Shown piece after piece: positions 35,506-44,235 of a stretch of DNA of 64,000 nucleotides. This stretch comes from Lentisphaerae bacterium GWF2_57_35 (GTDB taxonomy: Bacteria > Verrucomicrobiota > Kiritimatiellia > CAIQIC01 > GWF2-57-35). Below the pieces are notes generated by a model. The model worked only from the letters and a program-made list of their open reading frames with translations. It was not told the DNA's origin and searched no databases. Both the position numbers and the translations under genes were made by a program. Numbering within the stretch: the first letter of the stretch is position 1; each line of letters starts with the position of its first letter. Location: assembly GCA_001804865.1 (NCBI GenBank), contig MHBK01000015.1, forward strand, positions 1-64,000. The letters run 5' to 3'.

Positions 35506-35786
35506 CGCACTCTCCCATTAATGCATAATCCGGCATAGATCTATTCCAGTATACAAAAAGGGTCGGCAAAAACAGCAAAAATACGGATTTTCGCACCGCC
35601 TCCTATATCCGCAACGCCTTTTCGATAAACAAGAAGAATGACTCCACGGATCGTCAGGCCTATAAAGGCGGCCCGGCTTCTCCAAAGACGGGCTCTTTTT
35701 CAGGTCAAACCGCGTTCGCCCGCCTGCGCATCGCTACGCGAAGCGTTGCGGGCAGCGAGAACGCGGTCCACCTGTTGGAGAAGGTC

Positions 35787-35818
35787 ATAATTACAATTGC
35801 TGGCGCGAAGCGGGCGAC
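35787..35818. repeat. Degenerate terminal CRISPR repeat
   Basis: The right 17 bases (GGCGCGAAGCGGGCGAC) match the array repeat, but the left half reads ATAATTACAATTGCT instead of GTTTCAATCCACGCC. A 34-base spacer follows before the first intact repeat. Degenerate repeats mark the leader-distal end, consistent with the leader lying at the other end, next to cas2. Confidence 0.8.
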
Positions 35819-35852
35819 GATTTGCCTGGACCATGCGCACCGGCACCGCGTC

Positions 35853-38575
35853 GTTTCAATCCACGCCCGCGCGAAGCGGGCGACTTTAAGGCGGTCTTTC
35901 AGGGCTTCCACAGCGAGGTTTCAATCCACGCCCGCGCGAAGCGGGCGACAAAGTGACGCGCGATGTTAGTAACGTAATCGTGTTTCAATCCACGCCCGCG
36001 CGAAGCGGGCGACCTGATCAAGCAGCATTCGCGCTTTTTCTTTCGCAGTTTCAATCCACGCCCGCGCGAAGCGGGCGACGCTACGGCGGCGGCGTCATAC
36101 GCCCCAGGGGTGTTTCAATCCACGCCCGCGCGAAGCGGGCGACTGAGTGGGTGGAAGACTCGCAAGACGACCTACCGTTTCAATCCACGCCCGCGCGAAG
36201 CGGGCGACCCGAGACAGCCTTGACGGGCTGTAGGAGAATCATGTTTCAATCCACGCCCGCGCGAAGCGGGCGACGCGGCAAACGCAACGTCCAAACCGAC
36301 AGCCGAGGTTTCAATCCACGCCCGCGCGAAGCGGGCGACCGGCAAGCTTTCTTCCCGCGTCCACAGCGGCGAGGTTTCAATCCACGCCCGCGCGAAGCGG
36401 GCGACGTTGTGACTGTGCGGCTCTTGTCGCCAAGCGCAGTTTCAATCCACGCCCGCGCGAAGCGGGCGACACTTTTGCAAGTTGGATTGCGAGGACGCCG
36501 ATGTGTTTCAATCCACGCCCGCGCGAAGCGGGCGACGACGTGCTGGACGCGATTCGTGAGCCGCTGTCAGTTTCAATCCACGCCCGCGCGAAGCGGGCGA
36601 CCAAATAATGATCGAGGCTGGAATACCTGGAAGATGTTTCAATCCACGCCCGCGCGAAGCGGGCGACCGAGAGTCCCTAGTGTTAGGACGATCGAGCTTT
36701 GGTTTCAATCCACGCCCGCGCGAAGCGGGCGACAAGGGCGATTACGTTACGTTGACGCCTCCGCAGGGTTTCAATCCACGCCCGCGCGAAGCGGGCGACG
36801 TCCTCAATAACGATGCTGCATTCGTCGCCAGTAGTTTCAATCCACGCCCGCGCGAAGCGGGCGACTCAAGGGGTTTACTGCGCTTTTGTTGGGCTTTTCG
36901 TTTCAATCCACGCCCGCGCGAAGCGGGCGACTATAAGCGATAAAATCTTCCCAACATTTGAGCCTGTTTCAATCCACGCCCGCGCGAAGCGGGCGACTCA
37001 GATTGTTCTTTGGCGTAGTCGTGAGACGGCGTGTTTCAATCCACGCCCGCGCGAAGCGGGCGACGAACAAAAAGCCCAGTACATAGACGACCTGGTGGAG
37101 TTTCAATCCACGCCCGCGCGAAGCGGGCGACACGGTCATTGGTGCTGCTGATCATCCAGACCGGGTTTCAATCCACGCCCGCGCGAAGCGGGCGACAAAC
37201 GTTCATCGCGGTTTTGCCCGAGCCCCTGGCTGTTTCAATCCACGCCCGCGCGAAGCGGGCGACGTCACGTTGCGCCAGATGGAGGGCGATATCGGCGTGT
37301 TTCAATCCACGCCCGCGCGAAGCGGGCGACGTGGGCCTGGACTGTTGGTGTCTGTCTGCCAATGTTTCAATCCACGCCCGCGCGAAGCGGGCGACGCTCT
37401 TTTTCGTAGTCGAGAGACGGCGTAAACGTGTTTCAATCCACGCCCGCGCGAAGCGGGCGACGAGTCTCCAATGACGCTGTAATCAGTCGATCCTGTTTCA
37501 ATCCACGCCCGCGCGAAGCGGGCGACGCCTGGTAGGGCTCGGCCATTTCGGAGTTGATGTTTCAATCCACGCCCGCGCGAAGCGGGCGACTTCCACTGGC
37601 CAGGCTCAGACGTAGGCACGCGCGGAGTTTCAATCCACGCCCGCGCGAAGCGGGCGACTCCAGCGCAGTGCCGGCAGTGTCGTAGTTAGCAAGTTTCAAT
37701 CCACGCCCGCGCGAAGCGGGCGACGATCAAAAATGTCATTGGTCCAAACGTTAAACGTTTCAATCCACGCCCGCGCGAAGCGGGCGACCACGTCGCCAAG
37801 GGCTTGCGTCATCCAGGCGGCGTTTCAATCCACGCCCGCGCGAAGCGGGCGACGAGTCCCCTAACTTTTGGAAAAGTTCCTCATAGGTTTCAATCCACGC
37901 CCGCGCGAAGCGGGCGACTTTCATCCCCGCTATAAACTTCATTGTTAATCCAAGTTTCAATCCACGCCCGCGCGAAGCGGGCGACTTGCCAGGGAGCCAG
38001 TCATTACATCACCTGTCCGTTTCAATCCACGCCCGCGCGAAGCGGGCGACTGACCACCCTTAGATGGGGGGAAAGCCGTTTGTTGTTTCAATCCACGCCC
38101 GCGCGAAGCGGGCGACCTTTTGGGACGTCTATGGGCCGGCCAAGCAACCTGTTTCAATCCACGCCCGCGCGAAGCGGGCGACCATCAAGGCCGTTAATTG
38201 CTTCCTCTATTTGGGTTTCAATCCACGCCCGCGCGAAGCGGGCGACAGGTTGCAATGGCGATGCAATATGGGCTTCGAAGTTTCAATCCACGCCCGCGCG
38301 AAGCGGGCGACCTGACGACTCCTATATAAGCAACCCGGTTTGCGTGGTTTCAATCCACGCCCGCGCGAAGCGGGCGACGCACGTAGCTGCAACGGTCATG
38401 CATGACGTTGGTGTTTCAATCCACGCCCGCGCGAAGCGGGCGACCCGCAAGCGTATTGCTGGTCCCGGCATTGTATAGTTTCAATCCACGCCCGCGCGAA
38501 GCGGGCGACCGGGCGTCATTCGCGGCGCGTCGCTGAGCACCGTGTTTCAATCCACGCCCGCGCGAAGCGGGCGAC
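35853..38575 (-). CRISPR. Type I-C CRISPR array, 42 intact 32-bp repeats
   Basis: The repeat on the plus strand begins GTTTCAATCCACGCCC and ends GAAGCGGGCGAC, 32 bases with an internal palindrome. I counted 42 intact, apparently identical copies, the first at 35,853 and the last at 38,544, separated by 41 spacers of 32-36 bases; one more spacer precedes the first copy. On the minus strand each repeat ends ATTGAAAC, the usual type I-C 5' handle, so crRNAs should be read leftwards from the leader at 38,576-38,769. Two spacers (36,998-37,032 and 37,396-37,429) share 23 of 27 aligned bases. Apparent proteins across this region are only translations of the repeat. Confidence 0.98.
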
Positions 38576-38769
38576 CGTTCGAATCTAACATATTGTGCTG
38601 GAACAGCAAAGGGGCCTTGCTGCGCGAATGCATATTTTATTGAAGCCGCAACTCTTCATCCAAAAACTAACGCAGGCCCATTTTTTATGTATTCTGTTTT
38701 CAAAGAACTGGTTACAAATATTGCGCGAACCGGCCAAGGAAACGATGTTCGCTTTAGGTTCGCGGAGCT
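38576..38769 (-). promoter_or_regulatory. CRISPR leader
   Basis: A 194-base, comparatively AT-rich stretch between the last repeat and cas2, with no coding frame. Its position beside the intact repeats and opposite the degenerate repeat identifies it as the leader that carries the array promoter and integration signals. I could not assign -35 and -10 boxes with confidence. Confidence 0.75.
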
Positions 38770-39063
38770 TTAAACAATCAGAGGATCGTTGCGCAAATCT
38801 TTGGTCGGCTTGGCGCCCGCATGCTCCACGCGATGCTGCCAGTTGCTGCCGAGAAAATAGAAACGAAGGCTGTCGGATTCGGGATCGATCAAATCCATCA
38901 GCCGGGCTTTCAGGGTTGCCCATTGAGCCGGATCGATATCGCATTCAAAAACGGAATTCTGGACGCGTTGCCCGTAATCCAGGCAGGCCTTGGCTACTCG
39001 ACGCAAGCGGGCTTGTCCCCGTCGGTCGATGGTCGATACGTCATAACTGACCAGCACCATCAT
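38770..39063 (-). CDS. cas2: CRISPR adaptation protein Cas2
   Basis: A 97-residue Cas2. It begins MMVLVSYDVSTIDRRGQARLRRVAKACLDYGQRVQNSVFEC, the ferredoxin-like fold with the conserved aspartate after the first strand (YDVS). It joins Cas1 to form the spacer-integration complex. It is the last cas gene and lies next to the leader. AAAGGA precedes the ATG. Confidence 0.96.
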   Translation of the reverse strand: MMVLVSYDVSTIDRRGQARLRRVAKACLDYGQRVQNSVFECDIDPAQWATLKARLMDLIDPESDSLRFYFLGSNWQHRVEHAGAKPTKDLRNDPLIV

Positions 39064-39102
39064 AAGGTCCTTTCAGCCTATGGATCGGCTCTACTCGTTT
39101 TT

Positions 39103-40134
39103 TTATTTCCAGATGAAGGGCGGATACCCGTCCAAGTCGCCGCGCAGGAATCGGGCCATCAGCAAGGCCTGTACATGCATCAGCAGTCCTATCGGAACCG
39201 TTTCGTTTAAAAAGGGGTGGAGGATCTCTTCCTGCTTTCTTTTTTGGTAGGCCATCAGCAGGGTTTTTCTTGTGTCATCGTCCATCTCGACCGCTCCGGA
39301 TTCGCTTTTTTGAAATCCTTTTCCTTGGACCTGCCTCAAGTTGACCAGCGACAGCGCGAGGCGGTCGGCCAGGAAGGGCCGGAATTCTTCCATCAAATCC
39401 AGAGCCAGACTGGGTCTTCCGGGCCGCTGTCGATGCAAAAACCCGACTTGGGCATCCAGCCCGACCCCTTCCAACGCGCCCACGCAATCGTGCGCGAGCA
39501 ACGTATAAATAAAGGACAGCAGGGCGTTCATATTGTCCAAGGGCGGCCTCCGGCTTCGTTCCTTGAAAAAGAAATCCTCCTTCTGAGCCGTAATCAGCGA
39601 ATCGAAGGCCTCGAAATAGACCCTCCCGGCATCGCCCTCTTTGCCGCGGACCGAATCCAAGACGGTCTCCAGGCGAATCTCGTCCAGGATGCGCCCCAAG
39701 CGGCCGATGGCAGGGTCCAGCAACTCGATGCCGGTTTTCCCTTCATGATCGCGCGAGGCGCGTTGAAGCACGGTGCGCGCATTCGCCGCCTTGGCCAGCA
39801 CGATGGCCCGGGCAATTTCCGCGGAGGCGGCCAAGTCGTCCGCGCGGCGATACTGCTCGCGCCGCAACAGCACATTGCCGGAAACCGGCCCTTGAACGCG
39901 CGCGAGGAATCGTCCGTTCGCGGTGAGCAGGCTGACTTGAACGCCATTCTCGGCGCAATGTCCCAGCAGGAACGGGCTGCACAACACATTGCCGAAACAC
40001 ACCACGCCGCCCAGCGTGTGGATGGGCACGCGCAGCTTCACTTCTTTCTCGACCGACACCACCACGGCCTCGCCTTCCTTATTCAGGTAGGCGCCTTGCG
40101 TTTGAACAAACAGCGTATTCAGAAATTTCTTCAT
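39103..40134 (-). CDS. cas1: CRISPR integrase Cas1 (type I-C)
   Basis: The 343-residue integrase that inserts new spacers. It starts MKKFLNTLFVQTQGAYL, the I-C family opening. The metal-binding glutamate lies in RVYFEAFDSL, the histidine in VGFLHRQRPGRPSLALDLMEEFRP, and the acidic residues in the same stretch. The open frame runs further upstream, but the ATG at 40134 overlaps the cas4 stop as ATGA and gives the normal N-terminus. It ends 39 bases before cas2. Confidence 0.96.
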   Translation of the reverse strand: MKKFLNTLFVQTQGAYLNKEGEAVVVSVEKEVKLRVPIHTLGGVVCFGNVLCSPFLLGHCAENGVQVSLLTANGRFLARVQGPVSGNVLLRREQYRRADDLAASAEIARAIVLAKAANARTVLQRASRDHEGKTGIELLDPAIGRLGRILDEIRLETVLDSVRGKEGDAGRVYFEAFDSLITAQKEDFFFKERSRRPPLDNMNALLSFIYTLLAHDCVGALEGVGLDAQVGFLHRQRPGRPSLALDLMEEFRPFLADRLALSLVNLRQVQGKGFQKSESGAVEMDDDTRKTLLMAYQKRKQEEILHPFLNETVPIGLLMHVQALLMARFLRGDLDGYPPFIWK

Positions 40135-40772
40135 GAAAACACCTGCTTTCGAATGTAATCCCGCACGGAGCTTGATGGCCCGCTTTGCAGAGGCCGGCAC
40201 TGATCGAACAAGGAGCAACTCCGGCATTTCTTTTCGTAAATAGCCGGGGGCGTTTTCCCGGCTTCGATCAACGCGTGGAGTCTTCTGGAGTTTTCCTCGA
40301 CGCAAGCCCGCAACTCGGGCGTAAAGGTCACGCTCTGCCGCCGCCGCGGCTGGCCATAAAACAAAGCCCCGTCCGGGATTTGAGCGCCCAGCATTTCCTC
40401 CAAGCAAAGCGCCTGGGCGCACAACTGGACTTCGTCGCAACGATCCGGTTTAGGCTTGCCGCGTTTATACTCGACGGGGAACGGGATCGAAGTCCCATCG
40501 GGTTGTTTGTGAAATTCCACCACGTCGGCCTGGCCGATCAAACCCAGCCGCAGCGATCGCAATCTCAGGCCCCGCGCAATCCGCACATCGCCCCGCTTTT
40601 CGGAATCCTGCTCATGCACCCGCTCGTGCAGAATCCGCCCCTCCGCCGTCAGCCGGTTTTCGCTCCACGCCTGCTCGACATGAATCAGCGCGCACTGCCG
40701 CTCGCAGAACAGCAAATGCTGAAGCGCGGAGAGCGGCAGGAGTTCCGCTTCGGAAAAAGCGTGGGCGCTCAC
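40131..40772 (-). CDS. cas4: CRISPR-associated exonuclease Cas4
   Basis: A 213-residue Cas4 that trims prespacers and helps choose the PAM. Residues include LQHLLFCERQCALIHVEQAW (first cluster cysteine), GQADVVEF and PVEYKRGKPK (the nuclease acidic residues and lysine), and KKCRSCSLFDQC (remaining cluster cysteines). The start is a GTG at 40772 whose bases overlap the previous gene's stop as GTGA. This gives the usual Cas4 length, whereas the longer frame is shadow. Confidence 0.93.
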   Translation of the reverse strand: MSAHAFSEAELLPLSALQHLLFCERQCALIHVEQAWSENRLTAEGRILHERVHEQDSEKRGDVRIARGLRLRSLRLGLIGQADVVEFHKQPDGTSIPFPVEYKRGKPKPDRCDEVQLCAQALCLEEMLGAQIPDGALFYGQPRRRQSVTFTPELRACVEENSRRLHALIEAGKTPPAIYEKKCRSCSLFDQCRPLQSGPSSSVRDYIRKQVFS

Positions 40773-41557
40773 AAGCCCTGCTCCTGCCGACGATGCTCCT
40801 GCCGGGCTTGAAACATGCGCTCCGAAATGCCGCCCTTTTCGATAAACGCGCGCTCCAACTGCTTGAGCAACCGGTCGAGCAAATAGGTGGCCTGGTAAAC
40901 CAGGCAAAGCGCCGTGTTGGCGGCCGCCTCGGGAGAACCTTCTTCAAAATAGGACTTATACGTCCGATAGGACCTATTCTCCACATAAGCCAGCTTCCGC
41001 ACTTCCGCCGCGCGGGGGTCCTCTTTGCCCCACTGGGGCAGGCCGCGCTGTCGCAGGAAATCGCGAAAATCCGCCAGCAACTCCTCCAGACTGGCGCGAG
41101 CCACCCCGGTCAACTTCAACTCGGTCTTGCTGGAAATCCCCGCGGCGGCGCTCGCCTCGACGATGTTTTGCTTTCCGCTGCGCGCGGCCTGAACCATCTG
41201 ATCATGCGTACGGGATCGGCGCTCGATAAAGCGGTTGCAAAAGGCCGCCGTGGCGTCATAAGCAATCTCCGCGGCCTGGTGCGCCTTGAGCCCCTGATAA
41301 CCGCCATGCCGCTGTATGATGGCCCCGCCCCGCCCTCCATTGGGCGTGACCCGTTCCAGCGCCCATTGGGCGGCGACACGCACCTCCTCGTCCGGATCAG
41401 CCTGCGCGGCCGCCAGCTCCGAACGCAACAACGCCAAATCCAGCTTCCCCGCCAGCCGCAAAGCCAGCGCCCGCACACGCGGAGAACCCTCCCGCAACAA
41501 CGCCGCCACCTCCGCGCCAGGCCCAGAGGCCTTCCAGCCGGAATTTGTGGAATTCAT
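40769..41557 (-). CDS. HEAT-repeat plus four-helix-bundle-suffix protein inside the cas operon
   Basis: A 262-residue protein not among the standard Cas proteins. Residues about 10-70 form HEAT-like helices (VRALALRLAGKLDLALLRSEL, then DPDEEVRVAAQWALERV). Residues about 80-240 resemble the four-helix-bundle suffix family (GGYQGLKAHQAAEIAYDATAAFCNRFI, ARSGKQNIVEASAAAGISSKTELKLTGVARASLEELLADFRDFL). That fold is related to proteins encoded by 23S rRNA insertions and to Avd of diversity-generating retroelements. Its stop overlaps the cas4 GTG by four bases, so the two are translationally coupled; cas7 lies about 50 bases upstream. Role unknown; a part in adaptation or nucleic-acid binding is speculation. 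No reverse transcriptase is nearby. Confidence 0.78.
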   Translation of the reverse strand: MNSTNSGWKASGPGAEVAALLREGSPRVRALALRLAGKLDLALLRSELAAAQADPDEEVRVAAQWALERVTPNGGRGGAIIQRHGGYQGLKAHQAAEIAYDATAAFCNRFIERRSRTHDQMVQAARSGKQNIVEASAAAGISSKTELKLTGVARASLEELLADFRDFLRQRGLPQWGKEDPRAAEVRKLAYVENRSYRTYKSYFEEGSPEAAANTALCLVYQATYLLDRLLKQLERAFIEKGGISERMFQARQEHRRQEQGL

Positions 41558-41604
41558 GAAAACGCTCCCTCCTTTCCCACCCCCAGAATATTGCGATCTT
41601 ATGG

Positions 41605-42516
41605 TTACAGCATCTCGATCAACTCGACGCCCGACGGAAAACCCGCCTTGTCGATCGTCACGTCATAATCCGAAAAGGCGCGCGCCGGTTTGGATTCGTC
41701 CTTGCGAGCGATCTTGACTCGCTCGAACAGCTTGTGCGCGGGGGCATTCCCAAGAGCGCTTTCGTGTTTGAAGACGATCAGCTTTTGGGTGGCCATCAAG
41801 CCACGCGCCGCCGAGCGATCGTGCTCGAACATCTCGCAAAGCGCTTTCCACAGAAGATCTAAATCTTCGTCATTGAAACCGGTCTGATTGGCCAAGTGTG
41901 CCGAAACGAATCCATGAGAAACATATACGCCATATGGCACAGTGTTCTTACGGCCCATCGTACGGTTATCTCCGCCCTGTTTTTCAGACTCCGCTTCAGT
42001 CGCAACGGCCATGCGCGTGATGGAATGCTCCAGCGTCACTACAGGGTCCACTGACCGGCCGAACGTCAACTGCACCGGACCACGGACTTGGCCCGCATTA
42101 GCGCCTGTGGACATAACCGCGCCGAACGTACGAATGTCATAGTAGGTCCTGCACATCTGCGTGCGCGCTTTGTCTATTTCCTTGCCTTGACCAATGCCCT
42201 TGTCGTTACGCTTTTTTCCGTCTTTTTCATCCGCAGGAGGTTTTTCCAAGTCTATGCCGAGAGATTGGTAGACGTCATCGATCAAACGATTCAAGACAGC
42301 TTTTTCTTTTACAAAGATATTGCGGCCTGGCGCCTCCGGATTAAGCATCACGTAATTGCGCACTTTGCGCTTGAGACAAACATCGGTGACAATGCCACAG
42401 CCCGTTTCGGCGTCCATGCGAGGGAGATTGCCGGCATCGGGATCGCCGTTGGGGTTTCCGTCCTGCACGTCAAAGATCAATACAAAATCATAACGGTTCT
42501 TTACGGGGTTGCTCAT
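41605..42516 (-). CDS. cas7: Cascade backbone protein Cas7 (Csd2)
   Basis: The subunit that coats the crRNA. It starts [35 protein letters not shown], the Csd2 opening, and has [35 protein letters not shown] and [11 protein letters not shown] later on. Two ATGs are available. AAGGAG lies two bases before the ATG at 42522 but eight before the one at 42516, so 42516 is preferred (303 residues). It follows cas8c and precedes the HEAT/four-helix gene. Confidence 0.95.
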   Translation of the reverse strand: MSNPVKNRYDFVLIFDVQDGNPNGDPDAGNLPRMDAETGCGIVTDVCLKRKVRNYVMLNPEAPGRNIFVKEKAVLNRLIDDVYQSLGIDLEKPPADEKDGKKRNDKGIGQGKEIDKARTQMCRTYYDIRTFGAVMSTGANAGQVRGPVQLTFGRSVDPVVTLEHSITRMAVATEAESEKQGGDNRTMGRKNTVPYGVYVSHGFVSAHLANQTGFNDEDLDLLWKALCEMFEHDRSAARGLMATQKLIVFKHESALGNAPAHKLFERVKIARKDESKPARAFSDYDVTIDKAGFPSGVELIEML

Positions 42517-42534
42517 AAACATTCTCCTTATTGA

Positions 42535-42903
42535 TTAATCCTGTTTTTCTTTTTTGGTATAGAAATCCTGCATCTGATGATAGTAGCCAATGGCAAATCG
42601 TCCTTGGTCCTCCAGCTTGAGGTGGGAAGGGAAGTCGTTAATGCCACTCATAGTCTCCCCCAGCAATCGCTCAAAATTCACTCTTCGCCCGGCATTTTCC
42701 AGCTTGGCGAGATGATGGTTTTTCAAGCGCATTAAATTACCGAAGACCGTCACCGGCGTGCTTGAGGCTGCGCCATAAAACTTGTCGCGAATCGTGGCGT
42801 TGATGCCGGGGTGTGCTTCGGCCTGTATTTTCTCCAGCGTGGCGAAGAGACGCCCCAGCCGATAGCCGATGTTTGTATTTGCGATGTCCAGACTCACTTT
42901 CAT
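42535..42903 (-). CDS. cas11c: Probable Cas11c small subunit, internal start within cas8c
   Basis: Type I-C systems are known to make a small Cascade subunit from an internal start near the 3' end of cas8c. Here an in-frame ATG at 42903 follows AGGAGG directly, with a GTG six bases further on at better spacing. The resulting 120-122 residues begin MKVSLDIANTNIGYRLGRLFATLEKIQ, the size and place expected of Cas11c. Which of the two codons is used cannot be settled by eye. Confidence 0.65.
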   Translation of the reverse strand: MKVSLDIANTNIGYRLGRLFATLEKIQAEAHPGINATIRDKFYGAASSTPVTVFGNLMRLKNHHLAKLENAGRRVNFERLLGETMSGINDFPSHLKLEDQGRFAIGYYHQMQDFYTKKEKQD

Positions 42904-44235
42904 TTCCTCCTGTTGTTGGGAATCGGTTCTTCTGGCTAAACGATTCAGACAAGCCTTGACCAAAGAGGCGCGAGGATAAGAGACCTGATGCTCGGCTCGA
43001 ATTCTCCGAATCGCCGCCTGTAAAAGCGTTTGCGGATAAGGCAAACCCTCCAAGATCGCTCGCATGGTCTCTCCGGCAAGGTTGGGGGGAATGTTTTCAG
43101 ATTTACCCTGCGCGGCAATTGCCGCCAGTAAGCGGAAGAGCGAAAGAGCGTCTTTTTCTTTCGATCCATGAACGATGCGGGTGTCCACAAAATGCCGACA
43201 AAACTTGGCAGCCATGTTCGGAATGGCATCCACGATCCAGAAGCGAATAGCGATACGCGATGCATTGGGGGAAAGGCCGAGCACATAGAATAAATTGTCC
43301 CCCTCCTCCACATGAAGTGCGCCTGATTGAACTGACTTAAAAAGGCTCTCAACAGCTCGGGTCCCCCGCTCGGGATCGTCTTTTGGCGGTTCATTAAAAA
43401 AATCCGCGACTTCGTCCTCAAACAGCGAGGACTTGGCCGACCAAAACACGGTGGAAGCATCGCCGACTTGCATCCGCTGTTTGGAATCTTTGCTTAACAA
43501 GCGATTAAGCGCTGTCGTATAGGCAAAGGCGGCCTTTTTCCCCACGGGAGCGTTAACACCCTTCTCTTTGCCAAAAGACCGGAACGCATCCAAATTGAAG
43601 GAAACGATATTAGCTCCACTTGTCTGGGCGCCCCAAACCCCTTTAACTGAAGTGTGAAGCCGCTGAACCGAGTCTTTTTGACCTGTCGCCAGGCATATGG
43701 CTTCAGCCTTACTCTCTTTCTCGTTCGCGCCTTGAATCGCTTTTTTGACAACTTCGCTCTCCACAACGAGAAACGGTTTTTCCACCAGCTGAAACGACAG
43801 ATTTGCCCCGGTCTCTTCCACTTGCTTCCACGTCTCGCCAAATACTTTTAGCAATTCTATTTTGTCCGCCCTTTCTAAAAAGGCCTTCACGGCATCCACC
43901 CCCGTATCACCGATGATTCCCAAGTCCGTGATTCGTTTCTTGAACGCATCGTGTCGCTTGGGCTCTCCTATGCCCACGGCATATTCGGGGTTTTCCCACA
44001 GCAAATTCGATGCTATGCCGCTGGTCTTTTTTACCGCTTGCGGAACTAAATACGATTTAGCACGTTTATTCTTCCCTGTTCCCTCATAAGTTGAATTTAG
44101 ACTGACAAGATTGCCTGTGGAGTTGAGCACGACAATATATGGGATCTCCTTCCATTCAAATCCTGGCGGAGCCATTTGGGCCTCGGGATCCATCGCTTTC
44201 CGGTCATAGTATTCCTTCAAGGCCTGCAAGATCAT
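42535..44235 (-). CDS. cas8c: Cascade large subunit Cas8c (Csd1)
   Basis: A 566-residue type I-C large subunit, recognising the PAM and contacting the target. It starts MILQALKEYYDRKA and has GFEWKEIPYIVVLNSTGNLVSLNSTYEG, KSYLVPQAVKKTSGIASNLLWENPEYAVG, and DNLFYVLGLSPNASRIAIRFW, all Csd1 hallmarks. The ATG at 44235 overlaps the DUF1016 gene stop as ATGA; the longer frame adds residues lying in that gene. An internal ribosome site near 42,905 likely also yields the small subunit Cas11c from its 3' end. Confidence 0.95.
   Translation of the reverse strand: MILQALKEYYDRKAMDPEAQMAPPGFEWKEIPYIVVLNSTGNLVSLNSTYEGTGKNKRAKSYLVPQAVKKTSGIASNLLWENPEYAVGIGEPKRHDAFKKRITDLGIIGDTGVDAVKAFLERADKIELLKVFGETWKQVEETGANLSFQLVEKPFLVVESEVVKKAIQGANEKESKAEAICLATGQKDSVQRLHTSVKGVWGAQTSGANIVSFNLDAFRSFGKEKGVNAPVGKKAAFAYTTALNRLLSKDSKQRMQVGDASTVFWSAKSSLFEDEVADFFNEPPKDDPERGTRAVESLFKSVQSGALHVEEGDNLFYVLGLSPNASRIAIRFWIVDAIPNMAAKFCRHFVDTRIVHGSKEKDALSLFRLLAAIAAQGKSENIPPNLAGETMRAILEGLPYPQTLLQAAIRRIRAEHQVSYPRASLVKACLNRLARRTDSQQQEEMKVSLDIANTNIGYRLGRLFATLEKIQAEAHPGINATIRDKFYGAASSTPVTVFGNLMRLKNHHLAKLENAGRRVNFERLLGETMSGINDFPSHLKLEDQGRFAIGYYHQMQDFYTKKEKQD

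Noticed and set aside
35953..38478. Long open frames with repeated [10 protein letters not shown] / NPRPREAGD peptides
   Set aside because: They are translations of the CRISPR repeats in several frames, not proteins.
40769..41557. A diversity-generating retroelement, suggested by the Avd-like four-helix fold
   Set aside because: No reverse transcriptase, template repeat or variable repeat was found in the window; the gene is tied to cas4 instead.
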